DNA of 34,972 bases from Synechococcus sp. J7-Johnson (GCF_024345795.1 NZ_JAGQBU010000028.1:1-34972); one strand, 5' to 3'. Positions 20,154-28,616 are shown, numbered from the stretch's first letter. Notes: generated by a model not told the origin, from the letters alone. Translations and numbers: made by a program.

Positions 20154-20196
20154 TCTGATCTAGTCAGACCTGATCTGGTCCGTGCTGTTTTGTGTC

Positions 20197-20230
20197 CCCG
20201 GCTGTGCGCTTGCGCATGGCCGGGATTTTT
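20197..20230 (+). terminator. Rho-independent terminator of sbtAB
   Basis: The stem starts with CCCGGC (20197-20202) and ends with GCCGGG (20219-20224). The inner arms continue the pairing through two G-T wobbles to a loop of about four bases (CTTG). ATTTTT follows at 20225-20230. It sits 43 bp after the sbtB stop and before the convergent DUF6671 gene. Confidence 0.88.
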
Positions 20231-20281
20231 CGTTTCGGGTTGTCTTGACTGCGGCGGGCCCCGCATACGCGGTGGTGATGT

Positions 20282-21139
20282 TCAGGGATTGCATAGCGGG
20301 CAGTGCTGTGGATCCGCCTCAGTCAGTCCATCCGGGCGGGGGTGCTCCTCGGTGTGGGAGCAGCTGACGCAGCCGAACCGCTCTCGCTTTGTCAGGGTCG
20401 TGGGCATGCCGCACCAGATGCAAGGCAGACCAGGCACCACGTCCAGTCGCCCCCAGCCCTGGGCACCACAGGAGGGGCAGGCTGAGGCGATCCGGCTCGC
20501 CAGCCTGGTGGCCAGGACCCGCAGGGATTCCATACGTGTGGGGTTGCGGTGGGCGCGCATGTCGGTTTCCACCTGGGCCCGGCCGTTGCTTGAGGCTGCC
20601 GCGGCGGCGGCGATCGCTCCGTTCAGTTGCTGGTGATCAGGCAAGTCTTTGAACAGAAGCGTTTCGGCGCCACGGCAGGGGTGCTCCGGGCGCACGATCA
20701 GGCCATGGGCGGGGAAGCCCACCTGCGTGAGCCAGCCCTCCAGTTCCGCCAGCTCACCGGCGCAGCGGTGATTGAAGTTGGTGCGCCGGGCGATCAGCCG
20801 CTCCCAGATCTCCAGGCCGCGCTCCTGATCCAGGAACACCATCACTTCCAGGCCGGCGGCGAGGAAGGGCATCCCTGGGTGGGGGCCGAAGCTGCCTTCA
20901 CTGGCCAGGCCCAGTGGCAGGCCGAGAGTCTCCATGCCAAGCCGGGCCTTATGGAGGCAGGCTTGCTCGGCGCCGAGTGTGCGCGGCACCCGCCCGTCGA
21001 AGCTGCCCAGCTGATCGGTGTCGAGTCCCCTCGGGAGCTCAAACTCCAGGCCAAGCAGGGAGCGGAAGGGGCGCGCGATGGCCCGCTCCTTGCCATGCAT
21101 GGTGGCCAGGGCGACCTTGCATCCGAGATAACACTCCAT
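20282..21139 (-). CDS. DUF6671 family protein with C-terminal zinc-ribbon-like cysteines
   Basis: 285 aa from the ATG at 21139; a GTG one codon upstream is also possible. Recognised from the DUF6671 signature: VALATMHGKERAIARPF at the N-terminus, LPRGLDTDQLGSFDGRV, ASEGSFGPHPGMPFLAAGLE, RTNFNHRC and ETDMRAHRNPTRM. The C-terminal quarter has four Cys pairs (CPSCG, CIWCG, CVSCSH, CPLCN) likely to bind two zinc ions. The biochemical role is unknown to me. It sits on the opposite strand between sbtAB and the cmp operon, converging with sbtAB, and has no obvious link to carbon uptake. Confidence 0.8.
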   Translation of the reverse strand: MECYLGCKVALATMHGKERAIARPFRSLLGLEFELPRGLDTDQLGSFDGRVPRTLGAEQACLHKARLGMETLGLPLGLASEGSFGPHPGMPFLAAGLEVMVFLDQERGLEIWERLIARRTNFNHRCAGELAELEGWLTQVGFPAHGLIVRPEHPCRGAETLLFKDLPDHQQLNGAIAAAAAASSNGRAQVETDMRAHRNPTRMESLRVLATRLASRIASACPSCGAQGWGRLDVVPGLPCIWCGMPTTLTKRERFGCVSCSHTEEHPRPDGLTEADPQHCPLCNP

Positions 21140-21142
21140 CAC

Positions 21143-21504
21143 GGCCGGCGGATTTCAGCTGGAATCCATGGATTGGGCGCTACCAACCTAAGTAACAGCG
21201 CCATATCCGGAGTGCGAGCTTGTGTCAGAAGCGCCCGGAGCCTGCGGTTTGGCGTGATTGATTGCCTGGACTTATCGCTGACATACGCAATCCTTCCGGA
21301 TGGCAAGGCCCAGGCGCCATTCCTTGCCTTTAAGGTCTTTCGACCGCCGCAACGGTGACCCCATGCTCCATCCCTGAGGCCCCCGATTCGGCTGTTGGTG
21401 TTCTCAACCTCTGAGCCGTTTTCCCCTAAGTATTTCCCAAAGCTCAATCTTCTATTTCGGATCGACAGGATGTCGAGCCGCAGTTTCCCTTTGCCATTGA
21501 ATCC
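21143..21504. promoter_or_regulatory. Intergenic region upstream of the cmp/nrt-type operon
   Basis: This 362-bp non-coding stretch between the divergent DUF6671 gene and cmpA must hold the operon promoter. No convincing -35/-10 pair is seen. Its last part is relatively AT-rich (about 21395-21460). A perfect short hairpin, TCGACA-GGA-TGTCGA (21462-21476), lies in the presumed leader 29 bp before cmpA. A CmpR/NtcA-type site could not be assigned with confidence. Confidence 0.4.
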
Positions 21505-22842
21505 ATGTCCAAGCGCCGCCAATTTCTTGCTCTGATGAGCGCAACCCTGGTCGGAAGCGTGATGCTCGGGGGTTGTCTCGGAAACCCTCCGGATACCGGA
21601 GCTGGAGGGGGTGACACCTCCGCACCGGCGGCTACCGCCGACAAGGGCCTCGAGACCAAAACCGTCAATCTCGGCTTCATCCCCATCCTTGAAGCCGCGC
21701 CGTTGGTGGTGGCCGTCGAGAAGGGGTACTTCGCCAAGCATGGCCTGGAGGTGAACCTCACCAAGCAGGCAAGCTGGCCTTCCGCCCGCGACAACGTGGT
21801 GCTCGGTTCCGCCGGTGGCGGCATCGACGGCGGACAGTGGCAGATGCCCATGCCCCAGATGATCAGCGAAGGCGCGATCACTGATGGCAAGAAGGTGCCG
21901 ATGTATGTGCTGGCGATGCTGATGAGCCAGGGCAACGGCATCGCCGCCTCCAATGCCGTCAAGGATGGCAACCTCAGCGTTGACCTCAAGACCAGCTCGC
22001 CTGGCTTCTTCGACGCCTTTGCAAAGAAGAGCGGCAGCAAGTTCAAGGCCTCCTACACCTTCCCGAAAGCGAACCAGGAGATCTGGATCCGCTACTGGCT
22101 GGCCGCTGGCGGCGTGGACCCCGACAAGGACGTGGAGCTGCTGACGGTGCCCGCCACCGAAACCCTCCAGGGGATGAAGAACGGCACGATGCAGGCCTTC
22201 TCCACCGGCGACCCCTGGCCGTCCCGGATCGTCAAGGACGGGGTGGGCTATCTGCCGGCGATCACCGCCCAGATCTGGAAGTCCCACCCTGAGGAGTATC
22301 TGGCAGTACGGGCCGACTGGGTGGACAAGCATCCCAAGGCCACCGTGGCCTTGATCAAGGGGCTGATCGAAGCCCAGATGTGGATGGACAAGGCCGAGAA
22401 CCGTTCGGAGGTGGCCAAGATTCTCAGTTCCCGCAAGTGGTACAACATCCCCGTGCCGGTGCTGGAAGAAGCTCTCAAGGGCCAGTACAAGCTGGGCGCT
22501 GACATGAAGCCCGAGAGCGATCCTGCGATGGGCCCCCTTTATTGGGCCAGCGATCGCGGTGTGATCTCCTATCCCTATAAGAGTCTCAGCCTCTGGTTCC
22601 TGCTCGAATCGATGCGCTGGAAGTTCTATCCCGGCGTGGTCGATACGGTGGAGCAGGCCAAGGCGATCAACGACAAAGTGGTCCGCGAAGATCTCTGGAT
22701 CACGGCGGCCAAGGAACTGGGGCTTCCCGCTGCGGACATCCCCACCTCCTCCAGCCGTGGCAAGGAAACCTTCTTTGATGGCGTCACCTACGACCCGGAG
22801 AATCCTCAGGCCTATCTCGACAGTCTGAAGATCAAGAAGTGA
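21505..22842 (+). CDS. cmpA: ABC transporter substrate-binding lipoprotein, CmpA-type (bicarbonate; nitrate less likely)
   Basis: Solute-binding lipoprotein of the CmpA/NrtA family. A twin-Arg-like/basic N-terminus and a lipobox LGGC with Cys24 anchor it in the membrane; the binding domain follows from about residue 50. The segments GGGIDGGQWQMPMP, VPMYVLAMLMSQGNGIA, FSTGDPWPSRIV and IWKSHPEEYLAVRADWV resemble CmpA. The Glu of HPEE is consistent with the Glu that CmpA has where NrtA carries a Lys in the ligand pocket. The adjacent SbtAB and absence of nirA/narB nearby also favour bicarbonate. A Tyr (ASYTFP) stands where I recall a His in CmpA/NrtA, so the substrate needs confirmation. 445 aa is typical. 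Confidence 0.85.
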   Translation: MSKRRQFLALMSATLVGSVMLGGCLGNPPDTGAGGGDTSAPAATADKGLETKTVNLGFIPILEAAPLVVAVEKGYFAKHGLEVNLTKQASWPSARDNVVLGSAGGGIDGGQWQMPMPQMISEGAITDGKKVPMYVLAMLMSQGNGIAASNAVKDGNLSVDLKTSSPGFFDAFAKKSGSKFKASYTFPKANQEIWIRYWLAAGGVDPDKDVELLTVPATETLQGMKNGTMQAFSTGDPWPSRIVKDGVGYLPAITAQIWKSHPEEYLAVRADWVDKHPKATVALIKGLIEAQMWMDKAENRSEVAKILSSRKWYNIPVPVLEEALKGQYKLGADMKPESDPAMGPLYWASDRGVISYPYKSLSLWFLLESMRWKFYPGVVDTVEQAKAINDKVVREDLWITAAKELGLPAADIPTSSSRGKETFFDGVTYDPENPQAYLDSLKIKK

Positions 22843-22888
22843 GCTTGGAGTGATTTAGCACCTACCCAACCGCTCTCAACTCGCTGAA

Positions 22889-22920
22889 GGTCCACAGCCC
22901 GATCTCAGTGGCTGTGGACC
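22889..22920 (+). promoter_or_regulatory. Perfect 11-bp hairpin between cmpA and cmpB
   Basis: GGTCCACAGCC (22889-22899) pairs perfectly with GGCTGTGGACC (22910-22920) around a 10-nt loop. No T-tract follows, so it is more likely an mRNA-stabilising or attenuating element than a full terminator. It would favour high cmpA message over the downstream permease genes, as needed for an abundant binding protein. Confidence 0.7.
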
Positions 22921-22961
22921 GCATCCCATCCCCAGAACTTGTTTTAAGGAGTATCTAATTC

Positions 22962-23795
22962 ATGGTTCCCACCTCATCGCGCCGCCCCGGGGCGTCCATC
23001 AGTCCCCTGAGATGGCTCACCAGGAGCTCCGGCAGCTGGCTGCCGCCACTTCTGGGCACCGGCGGGTTCCTGCTGCTCTGGCAGATACTCTCCTCGGCAG
23101 GGGTGATCGCCCTGCCCGCCCCTTCGAGCCTGTTCACCGAAGAGCGCACGCGCACCCTGATCTTCTACCCCTTCTACGATCGCGGCGGCCTCGACAAAGG
23201 TCTCTTCTGGCAAACGATGGCCAGCCTGTCGCGGGTGGCTCAGGGCTACACCCTTGCCGCCCTCGTTGGTATCGCCGTGGGGATCACGATCGGCCTCAAG
23301 CCCACGATCAACCGCGCCTTTGATCCCCTGTTTCAGTTCCTGCGCATGGTGGCGCCATTGGCCTGGGTGCCGATCGCCCTGGTGCTGTTTCAGAACAACC
23401 AGCCGGCGGCCATTTTCGTGATCTTCATCACGGCGATCTGGCCGATCCTGATCAACACCGCTGAAGGGGTTCGTCAGATTCCCCAGGACTACCGCAACGT
23501 GGCCCTGGTGCTGCAAATGTCGAGCCGGCGCTTCTTCACCAAGGTGCTGATCCCTTCTGCTCTCCCCTACATCTTCACGGGCCTGCGCATTTCGATCGGT
23601 CTGGCCTGGTTGGCGATCATCGCGGCTGAGATCGTGATGCCCGGCACCCTGGGTATCGGTTTCTTCATCTGGGATGCCTACCAGCAGAACTATGTGGGCG
23701 AGATCGTGCTCGGCGTGATCTGGATCGGTGCCATCGGCCTTGTGCTCGATCGCCTGATGGCCTGGCTGCAGACACGCATCTCCCCCGGCCAGTGA
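22962..23795 (+). CDS. cmpB: ABC transporter permease, CmpB/NrtB type
   Basis: Inner-membrane permease of the BCT1/NRT-type importer. 277 aa with about six hydrophobic segments: LGTGGFLLLWQILSSAGVI (32-50), YTLAALVGIAVGITIGL, MVAPLAWVPIALVLF, AAIFVIFITAIWPILIN, ISIGLAWLAIIAAEIVM and LGVIWIGAIGLVLDRLM. The EAA loop that contacts the ATPases is seen around EGVRQIPQDYRNVALVLQMS. A ribosome binding site (AAGGAG, about 22945-22950) precedes the ATG. The stop codon overlaps an ATG of the next frame (TGATG), so the ATPase gene follows directly. Confidence 0.92.
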   Translation: MVPTSSRRPGASISPLRWLTRSSGSWLPPLLGTGGFLLLWQILSSAGVIALPAPSSLFTEERTRTLIFYPFYDRGGLDKGLFWQTMASLSRVAQGYTLAALVGIAVGITIGLKPTINRAFDPLFQFLRMVAPLAWVPIALVLFQNNQPAAIFVIFITAIWPILINTAEGVRQIPQDYRNVALVLQMSSRRFFTKVLIPSALPYIFTGLRISIGLAWLAIIAAEIVMPGTLGIGFFIWDAYQQNYVGEIVLGVIWIGAIGLVLDRLMAWLQTRISPGQ

Positions 23796-23860
23796 TGGTC
23801 CTTTCTCACCCCGCTTCGTACCCGCGGCCTGCCTACGCCCCCTCTGCACAGGATCCAGCC

Positions 23861-25876
23861 ATGACCACCACCACAGCGCCGTCCCTTGTGGATGTGCGTA
23901 CCATCGACAAAAGCTTCGCCTTAAAGGGCGGCGGCACCTACCTGGCCCTGCAGGGCATCGACCTGGAGATTCATAAGGGCGAGTTCATCTCCCTGATCGG
24001 CCACTCCGGTTGCGGCAAGAGCACCCTGCTCAACATGATCGCCGGGCTCGACCTCCCCACTGAGGGCACCGTGCTGCTCGACGGCGAAGCCGTCAAGCGC
24101 CCAGGCCCCGACAAGATGGTGGTGTTCCAGAACTACTCCCTGCTGCCCTGGCTCACAGTGCGGGAGAACATCGCCCTGGCGGTGGATGAGGTGATGGGAA
24201 AGATCAGCTCCACTGAGCGCGATGCCCTGGTCCAGGAGCACATCGACATGGTGGGGCTCGGCCCGGCTGCCAGCAAGTTGCCCCTGCAGCTCTCCGGTGG
24301 CATGCGCCAGCGGGTGGCAATCGCCCGGGCCCTGTCGATCCGCCCCAAACTGCTGCTGCTCGATGAACCCTTCGGCGCTCTCGATGCACTCACACGGGGC
24401 AATCTGCAGGAGAAGCTGATGCAGATCTGCAACGAGCACGAGCTCACCGCGGTGATGGTCACCCACGACGTGGATGAGGCGGTGCTGCTCTCCGACCGCA
24501 TCGTGATGCTCACCAACGGCCCGGGCTCGAACATCGGCGGCATTCTCGAGGTGGATATCCCCCGGCCGAGGCAGCGCCTGGAGGTGGTGCACCACCCCAG
24601 CTACTACAGCCTGCGATCGGAGATCATCTACTTCCTCAACCGCCAGAAGCGGGTGAAGCAGTGGCGGGCCCGGCCCCACCAGGTGGTGGCCCGCCATGGG
24701 CTGGAGAAAGTGAACCTGGATCTGGGTTTCCTGCCCCTGGCCGCAAGTGCCCCGCTGGCGGTGGCCGAGGCCCATGGCCTGTTCACCAAGCACGGCCTCG
24801 ATGAGGTGAGCCTGATTCGCGAACCCACCTGGCGCGGCATCGTCGATGGGCTGGTCGACGGCACCCTTGATGCCTCGGTGATGCCGGCTGGTATGCCCAC
24901 CTGGATGACAGCCGGTGGCCACGGCGGTGCGCCCTTGCCGATCGTGACGGCGCTCACCCTGAGCCGCAACGGCAACGGCATCACCCTGGGCCGCCGCCTG
25001 GCGGAGCAGGGTGTGCGCACGGTGGAGGACTACCGCGCCTATCTCAAGAGCCACGAGCGCGAGCCCCACACGATGGGGATCGTGCACGAGGCCTCGATGC
25101 ACAACCTGCTGCTGCGCTACTGGCTGGCGGCGAATGGCATCGACCCCGACAAGGATGTGCACCTGCAGGCCCTGCCGCCGGCCCAGATGCTCGCCGACCT
25201 CAAGGACGGCAGCATCGATGGCTACTGCGTGGGCGCCCCCTGGCTCGATCGGGCCATCCGCGACGGCCATGGCATCGCGGTGGCGGGCGACCTGGCGATC
25301 TGGCCCGGCCACCCCGGCAAGGTGCTGGGCGTGCGCGAAGACTGGGCGATTGCCTATCCCAACACCCACATCGCCCTCACCAAGGCGATGCTCGAGGCCT
25401 GCCGCTACTGCGCCGATCCCGCCCATTGGGGCGAACTGAGCGAATTGCTCAGCGATCGCCGCTATCTGGGCATCAAGCCGGAGCTGATCCGCTTCAGCGA
25501 AGCCAGCACCGACGTTGACCGGGGCGGGCCGGAGAGCGAGAGCGCAGTGCCCCATCACCTGTTCTTCGGTGAGGGACTGAACAGGCCCAGCCGCACCGAA
25601 CACCTCTGGATGATGACCCAGATGGCCCGCTGGGGTGAGATTCCGCTGCCGCGCAACTGGGTGGAGATCCTTGAGCGCGTCTGCCAGGTGGGGGTGTTCA
25701 GCACCGCGGCCCGCGAACTCGGCCTCGATGCGATCAGCTATCAGCGCCAGGGCATCGAGCTCTTCGATGGCCTTCCCTTCAATGCCGACGACCCGATCGG
25801 CTATCTGAACGCGCAGACGATCAAGCGCGATTTCAGCATCGCCGAGATCCCCCTGGCCCCACCCCGTCGCAGTTGA
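23861..25876 (+). CDS. cmpC: ABC transporter ATPase fused to a substrate-binding-like sensor domain, CmpC/NrtC type
   Basis: Fusion typical of cyanobacterial CmpC/NrtC. The N-terminal ATPase (about 1-260) has Walker A GHSGCGKST (47-55), signature LSGGMRQRVAIARAL and Walker B LLLLDEPFGALDAL. A C-terminal CmpA/NrtA-like domain (about 285-665; VNLDLGFLPLAASAPLAVAEA, RYWLAANGIDPDKDVHLQ, WPGHPGKVLGVREDW) is thought to sense substrate and regulate transport. The ATG at 23861 has AGGA seven bases upstream and matches family length (671 aa); the overlapping starts 23792-23795 (TGATG coupling) would add about 22 unconserved residues. The sensor domain has HPGK where cmpA has HPEE, so the two domains may read different ligands. 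Confidence 0.92.
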   Translation: MTTTTAPSLVDVRTIDKSFALKGGGTYLALQGIDLEIHKGEFISLIGHSGCGKSTLLNMIAGLDLPTEGTVLLDGEAVKRPGPDKMVVFQNYSLLPWLTVRENIALAVDEVMGKISSTERDALVQEHIDMVGLGPAASKLPLQLSGGMRQRVAIARALSIRPKLLLLDEPFGALDALTRGNLQEKLMQICNEHELTAVMVTHDVDEAVLLSDRIVMLTNGPGSNIGGILEVDIPRPRQRLEVVHHPSYYSLRSEIIYFLNRQKRVKQWRARPHQVVARHGLEKVNLDLGFLPLAASAPLAVAEAHGLFTKHGLDEVSLIREPTWRGIVDGLVDGTLDASVMPAGMPTWMTAGGHGGAPLPIVTALTLSRNGNGITLGRRLAEQGVRTVEDYRAYLKSHEREPHTMGIVHEASMHNLLLRYWLAANGIDPDKDVHLQALPPAQMLADLKDGSIDGYCVGAPWLDRAIRDGHGIAVAGDLAIWPGHPGKVLGVREDWAIAYPNTHIALTKAMLEACRYCADPAHWGELSELLSDRRYLGIKPELIRFSEASTDVDRGGPESESAVPHHLFFGEGLNRPSRTEHLWMMTQMARWGEIPLPRNWVEILERVCQVGVFSTAARELGLDAISYQRQGIELFDGLPFNADDPIGYLNAQTIKRDFSIAEIPLAPPRRS

Positions 25877-25993
25877 GGCCACACGCCAACGGGCCCCTGC
25901 GGCCCAGGTTGGCGCTTTCCGTGCCTTGCTCGCGTCGCGATTTCTTTCAGCTCGAGATTTCTTTCAGCTCCCCATTCCTCATCGAGACCTTCC

Positions 25994-26848
25994 ATGTCGA
26001 CTCTGATCCAGCCTGCCCCAATGGGAGCCCCGGCCTCGGCGGCACCTCCGCCCGGCGATGCCTTCCTGCGTTTCGAGAACGTCAGCAAGGTGTATCCCAC
26101 CGCCACTGGCCCTTACACGGTGCTCGATGCCATCGACATGGCCGTGAACCAGGGGGAGTTCATGTGCGTGATCGGCCACTCCGGTTGCGGTAAATCCACC
26201 CTGTTGAACATGGTGTCGGGCTTCGCCACCCCCACCGAAGGTCAGGTGATCCTTCACGGCAACCGGATCACCAAACCAGGCCCCGACCGGATGGTGGTCT
26301 TCCAGGGCTATGCCCTGCTGCCCTGGTTCACTGCCTATGAGAATGTGTATCTGGCGGTTGATTCGGTGAAGCCGGATCTGCCGGAGCGTGAGAAGAAGGA
26401 GATCACCCGGGAGCACCTGGCAATGGTGGGGCTCACCGAGGCGGCTGAGAAAAAGATCCTGCAGCTCTCCGGTGGCATGAAGCAGCGCGTGGCGATCGCC
26501 AGGGCGCTGGCGATCCGGCCGGAGGTGCTGATTCTCGACGAACCTTTCGGGGCCCTCGATGCGATCACCAAGGAGGAGTTGCAGGAGGAGCTGCTCACCA
26601 TCTGGAACACCCAGAAGTGCACGGTGCTGATGATCACCCACGACATCGATGAGGCCCTTTTCCTGGCCGATCGGCTGGTGATGATGACCAACGGCCCGGC
26701 TGCCAAGATCGGCGAAATCATGGACATCAGCTTCCCGCGGCCGCGCAACCGCGAGGAAATCATGGAGGACCCTCTCTACTACGACCTGCGTAACCAGGCG
26801 CTGGATTTCCTGTACAGCCGCTTCGCCCACGACGACACAGCGGACTGA
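25994..26848 (+). CDS. cmpD: ABC transporter ATPase, CmpD/NrtD type
   Basis: Second, unfused ATPase of the importer. Walker A is GHSGCGKSTL (61-70), followed by Q-loop VFQGYALLPWFTAYEN, signature LSGGMKQRVAIARAL, Walker B VLILDEPFGALDAI and switch histidine in MITHDIDEA. 284 aa is normal. It is the fourth and last gene of cmpABCD, 117 bp after cmpC; the gap includes a short direct repeat, TTTCTTTCAGCTC-like (25940-25970). No clear terminator follows; the DNA changes at once into the IS110 element region. Confidence 0.92.
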   Translation: MSTLIQPAPMGAPASAAPPPGDAFLRFENVSKVYPTATGPYTVLDAIDMAVNQGEFMCVIGHSGCGKSTLLNMVSGFATPTEGQVILHGNRITKPGPDRMVVFQGYALLPWFTAYENVYLAVDSVKPDLPEREKKEITREHLAMVGLTEAAEKKILQLSGGMKQRVAIARALAIRPEVLILDEPFGALDAITKEELQEELLTIWNTQKCTVLMITHDIDEALFLADRLVMMTNGPAAKIGEIMDISFPRPRNREEIMEDPLYYDLRNQALDFLYSRFAHDDTAD

Positions 26849-26941
26849 CGCAAAAAAACAGCACTGCACAGCTTGCGCGTCCCCCCAGCCGAAACACGTG
26901 CTGCCAAATCCTGAGCAGGTGTTCATGATGAGAAAGGGCGT

Positions 26942-27047
26942 GGTCAGCGGCCGAATGATTACTGGAGGCCTGACCCCGTAAAAAAACCTGGCTCAGGGTC
27001 TTGTACGAAATCTCACCTGGCGAGAGTTCATGATCATCATGAATCTC
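26942..27047 (+). ncRNA. Candidate bridge-RNA-like structured region of the IS110 element
   Basis: Upstream of the transposase two stem-loops can form. The first pairs GGTCA (26942-26946) with TGACC (26971-26975), and GGCC (26949-26952) with GGCC (26967-26970), leaving a 14-nt loop. The second pairs GAGTTCATG (27024-27032) with CATGAA-T-CTC (27038-27047), with one bulged T and a 5-nt loop. GTTCATGAT occurs twice (26921-26929, 27026-27034). IS110-group elements are known to encode a bridge RNA in this 5' non-coding segment. Assignment here is by position and folding by eye only; RNA ends and guide loops are unknown. Confidence 0.4.
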
Positions 27048-27114
27048 ATCCCGATTAGGAAAACGATATTGCACGAAGACCCCGTCTGCGCCCTTCAACG
27101 TACATCGCAGCCCC

Positions 27115-28485
27115 ATGAGCAACTCAACCGGCATCAAACGACAGCCACGATCAAAACTGGCCGTAGTCAATCCCAGGGCAGCGGGCATTGATATCGGCAG
27201 CCGCTTTCATGTTGTTTCAATCCCCTGCGAACTTGAAGATCAGTCAACGCGACAGTTCGGAACATTTACCGGCGACCTGCTTGAATTGGCGACCTGGCTC
27301 AAAGGACACGGGATTACGACTGTAGCAATGGAGTCTACAGGGGTTTATTGGATTCCAGCATTTGAGATTCTGGTCAAGGCTGGAATTGCAGTTGATCTCG
27401 TGAATGCCAGGCATGTCAAAAGTGTTCCGGGCCGCAAGTCGGATATCAATGATGCGCAATGGCTCCAGCAGCTCCACTCTTATGGCTTATTACGGGGCAG
27501 CATTCTTCCTGAAGGTACACTTGCACATTTGAGATCGTACGTTCGCACAAGAGAGAACCTTGCCAGAGGACGAGCCCGTTATTTACAGTTAATCCAGAAG
27601 GCGCTGATGCAGATGAATCTACAGCTTCATCATGTTGTCACAGATGTCATGGGCGAAACTGGACGTCGGATCATTACTTCTATTCTTGCTGGCGAAAGGG
27701 CTCCCCTCGTCTTGGCCGAACATCGAGATGCACGCTGCAAGCAGACCCAGCAGACAATCGCCAAAGCGCTGGAAGGAAATTATGAGGATGACCATCTTTT
27801 CGAGTTGGAGAATGCATTTTCTCTTTACGACTTCTATTCTGAGAGAATCTCAAGATGCGAAGATAGAATCAATGGACTGTTGCAGGCCCTGGTTGCGTCA
27901 GCCAGCCAGGAGAATAGGCAGTTCTTGAATGACAAGAAGCTCTCAAGTGTGAAACTTGATAGTCGAAATCGCGTTCGATCTCTGAACTTCAATCCCAGGC
28001 CACTGTGCGCTGCGCTTTGTGGCAGAGACATGATGCAGCTACCTGGAATGGGCCATGGAACTCTTTTGACAGTGATTAGTGAGTGTGGAACAGATATGAG
28101 TCGGTGGCCGACGGCCAAGCATTTCACGTCATGGCTTGGCCTGGCCCCGCGGAACAAGGTATCTGGCGGAAGGCTTCTATCATCAGGCACAGCGGTGGGA
28201 GCCAATCCTGCCCGGACTGCTTTTTGGATGGCAGCGCAAGTTCTGGCGCGTACGAAGACATCTCTCGGTGGATTGCAAAGGCGGTTAGCAGCGAGGATTG
28301 GTCGTCCGAAGGCAATTATTGCAACAGCACGCAAGTTGGCCGAACTCTATTACCGGGCATTGCGCGATGGCATATCCCTGGTTGATCCTGGTCTGAGCCG
28401 TTACGAAGCGGAGCAGCGGCAGATACAGATCAATGCCATAAAGAGACGAGCTCAGCGCCTCGGCCTAACGCTCACTGAAGCCTGA
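27115..28485 (+). CDS. IS110-family transposase (DEDD recombinase)
   Basis: Intact 456-aa recombinase. The N-terminal RuvC-like DEDD domain shows D26 (AGIDIGS), E73 (AMESTGVYW) and D110/D113 (GRKSDINDAQWLQ). The C-terminal Transposase_20 domain (about 300-390) has LPGMGHGTLLTVISECG and the serine-rich stretch NKVSGGRLLSSGTAVGANPA (348-367) that holds the family's conserved catalytic Ser. A helical linker (about 200-260) lies between them. No frameshift or stop is present, so the element may be active. Codon use is less GC-biased than neighbouring genes, as expected for a mobile gene. Confidence 0.95.
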   Translation: MSNSTGIKRQPRSKLAVVNPRAAGIDIGSRFHVVSIPCELEDQSTRQFGTFTGDLLELATWLKGHGITTVAMESTGVYWIPAFEILVKAGIAVDLVNARHVKSVPGRKSDINDAQWLQQLHSYGLLRGSILPEGTLAHLRSYVRTRENLARGRARYLQLIQKALMQMNLQLHHVVTDVMGETGRRIITSILAGERAPLVLAEHRDARCKQTQQTIAKALEGNYEDDHLFELENAFSLYDFYSERISRCEDRINGLLQALVASASQENRQFLNDKKLSSVKLDSRNRVRSLNFNPRPLCAALCGRDMMQLPGMGHGTLLTVISECGTDMSRWPTAKHFTSWLGLAPRNKVSGGRLLSSGTAVGANPARTAFWMAAQVLARTKTSLGGLQRRLAARIGRPKAIIATARKLAELYYRALRDGISLVDPGLSRYEAEQRQIQINAIKRRAQRLGLTLTEA

Positions 28486-28531
28486 ATAGAGAAAACAGAG
28501 AGGCCCGCCGCAACGCTGTGTTTCTTAGGAA

Positions 28532-28555
28532 AGCTCCGGCCGTAAGGCCGGAGCT
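28532..28555. terminator. Perfect 10-bp hairpin with GTAA loop
   Basis: AGCTCCGGCC (28532-28541), loop GTAA, GGCCGGAGCT (28546-28555). It lies 46 bp after the IS110 transposase stop and downstream of the convergent hsp20. There is no T-run on either strand, so it is terminator-like by structure and position only. It may mark the boundary between the element and host DNA. Confidence 0.5.
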
Positions 28556-28583
28556 CGCTCAGCTCTCCTCGTGTCGACTCCAA

Positions 28584-28609
28584 CGGGGGTCTGGTTCAGC
28601 CGACCCCCG
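28584..28609 (-). terminator. Hairpin downstream of hsp20
   Basis: On either strand CGGGGGTC (28584-28591) pairs with GACCCCCG (28602-28609) around a 10-nt loop, seven bases after the hsp20 stop. It lacks a long T-run. Probable 3' stabiliser or terminator of hsp20. Confidence 0.5.
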
Positions 28610-28616
28610 CTTCCAT

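Larger units (their letters stand above)
26849..28531 (+). mobile_element. IS110-family insertion sequence (outer limits, exact ends not resolved)
   Basis: An intact IS110-family transposase (27115-28485) is flanked by 266 bp of non-coding DNA upstream and about 130 bp downstream to hsp20. The base composition is lower in GC than neighbours. The long upstream and short downstream non-coding segments fit the IS110 group rather than the IS1111 group. No terminal inverted repeats or target duplications are expected and none were found, so the given limits are the flanking gene end and the hairpin at 28532. Confidence 0.6.
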
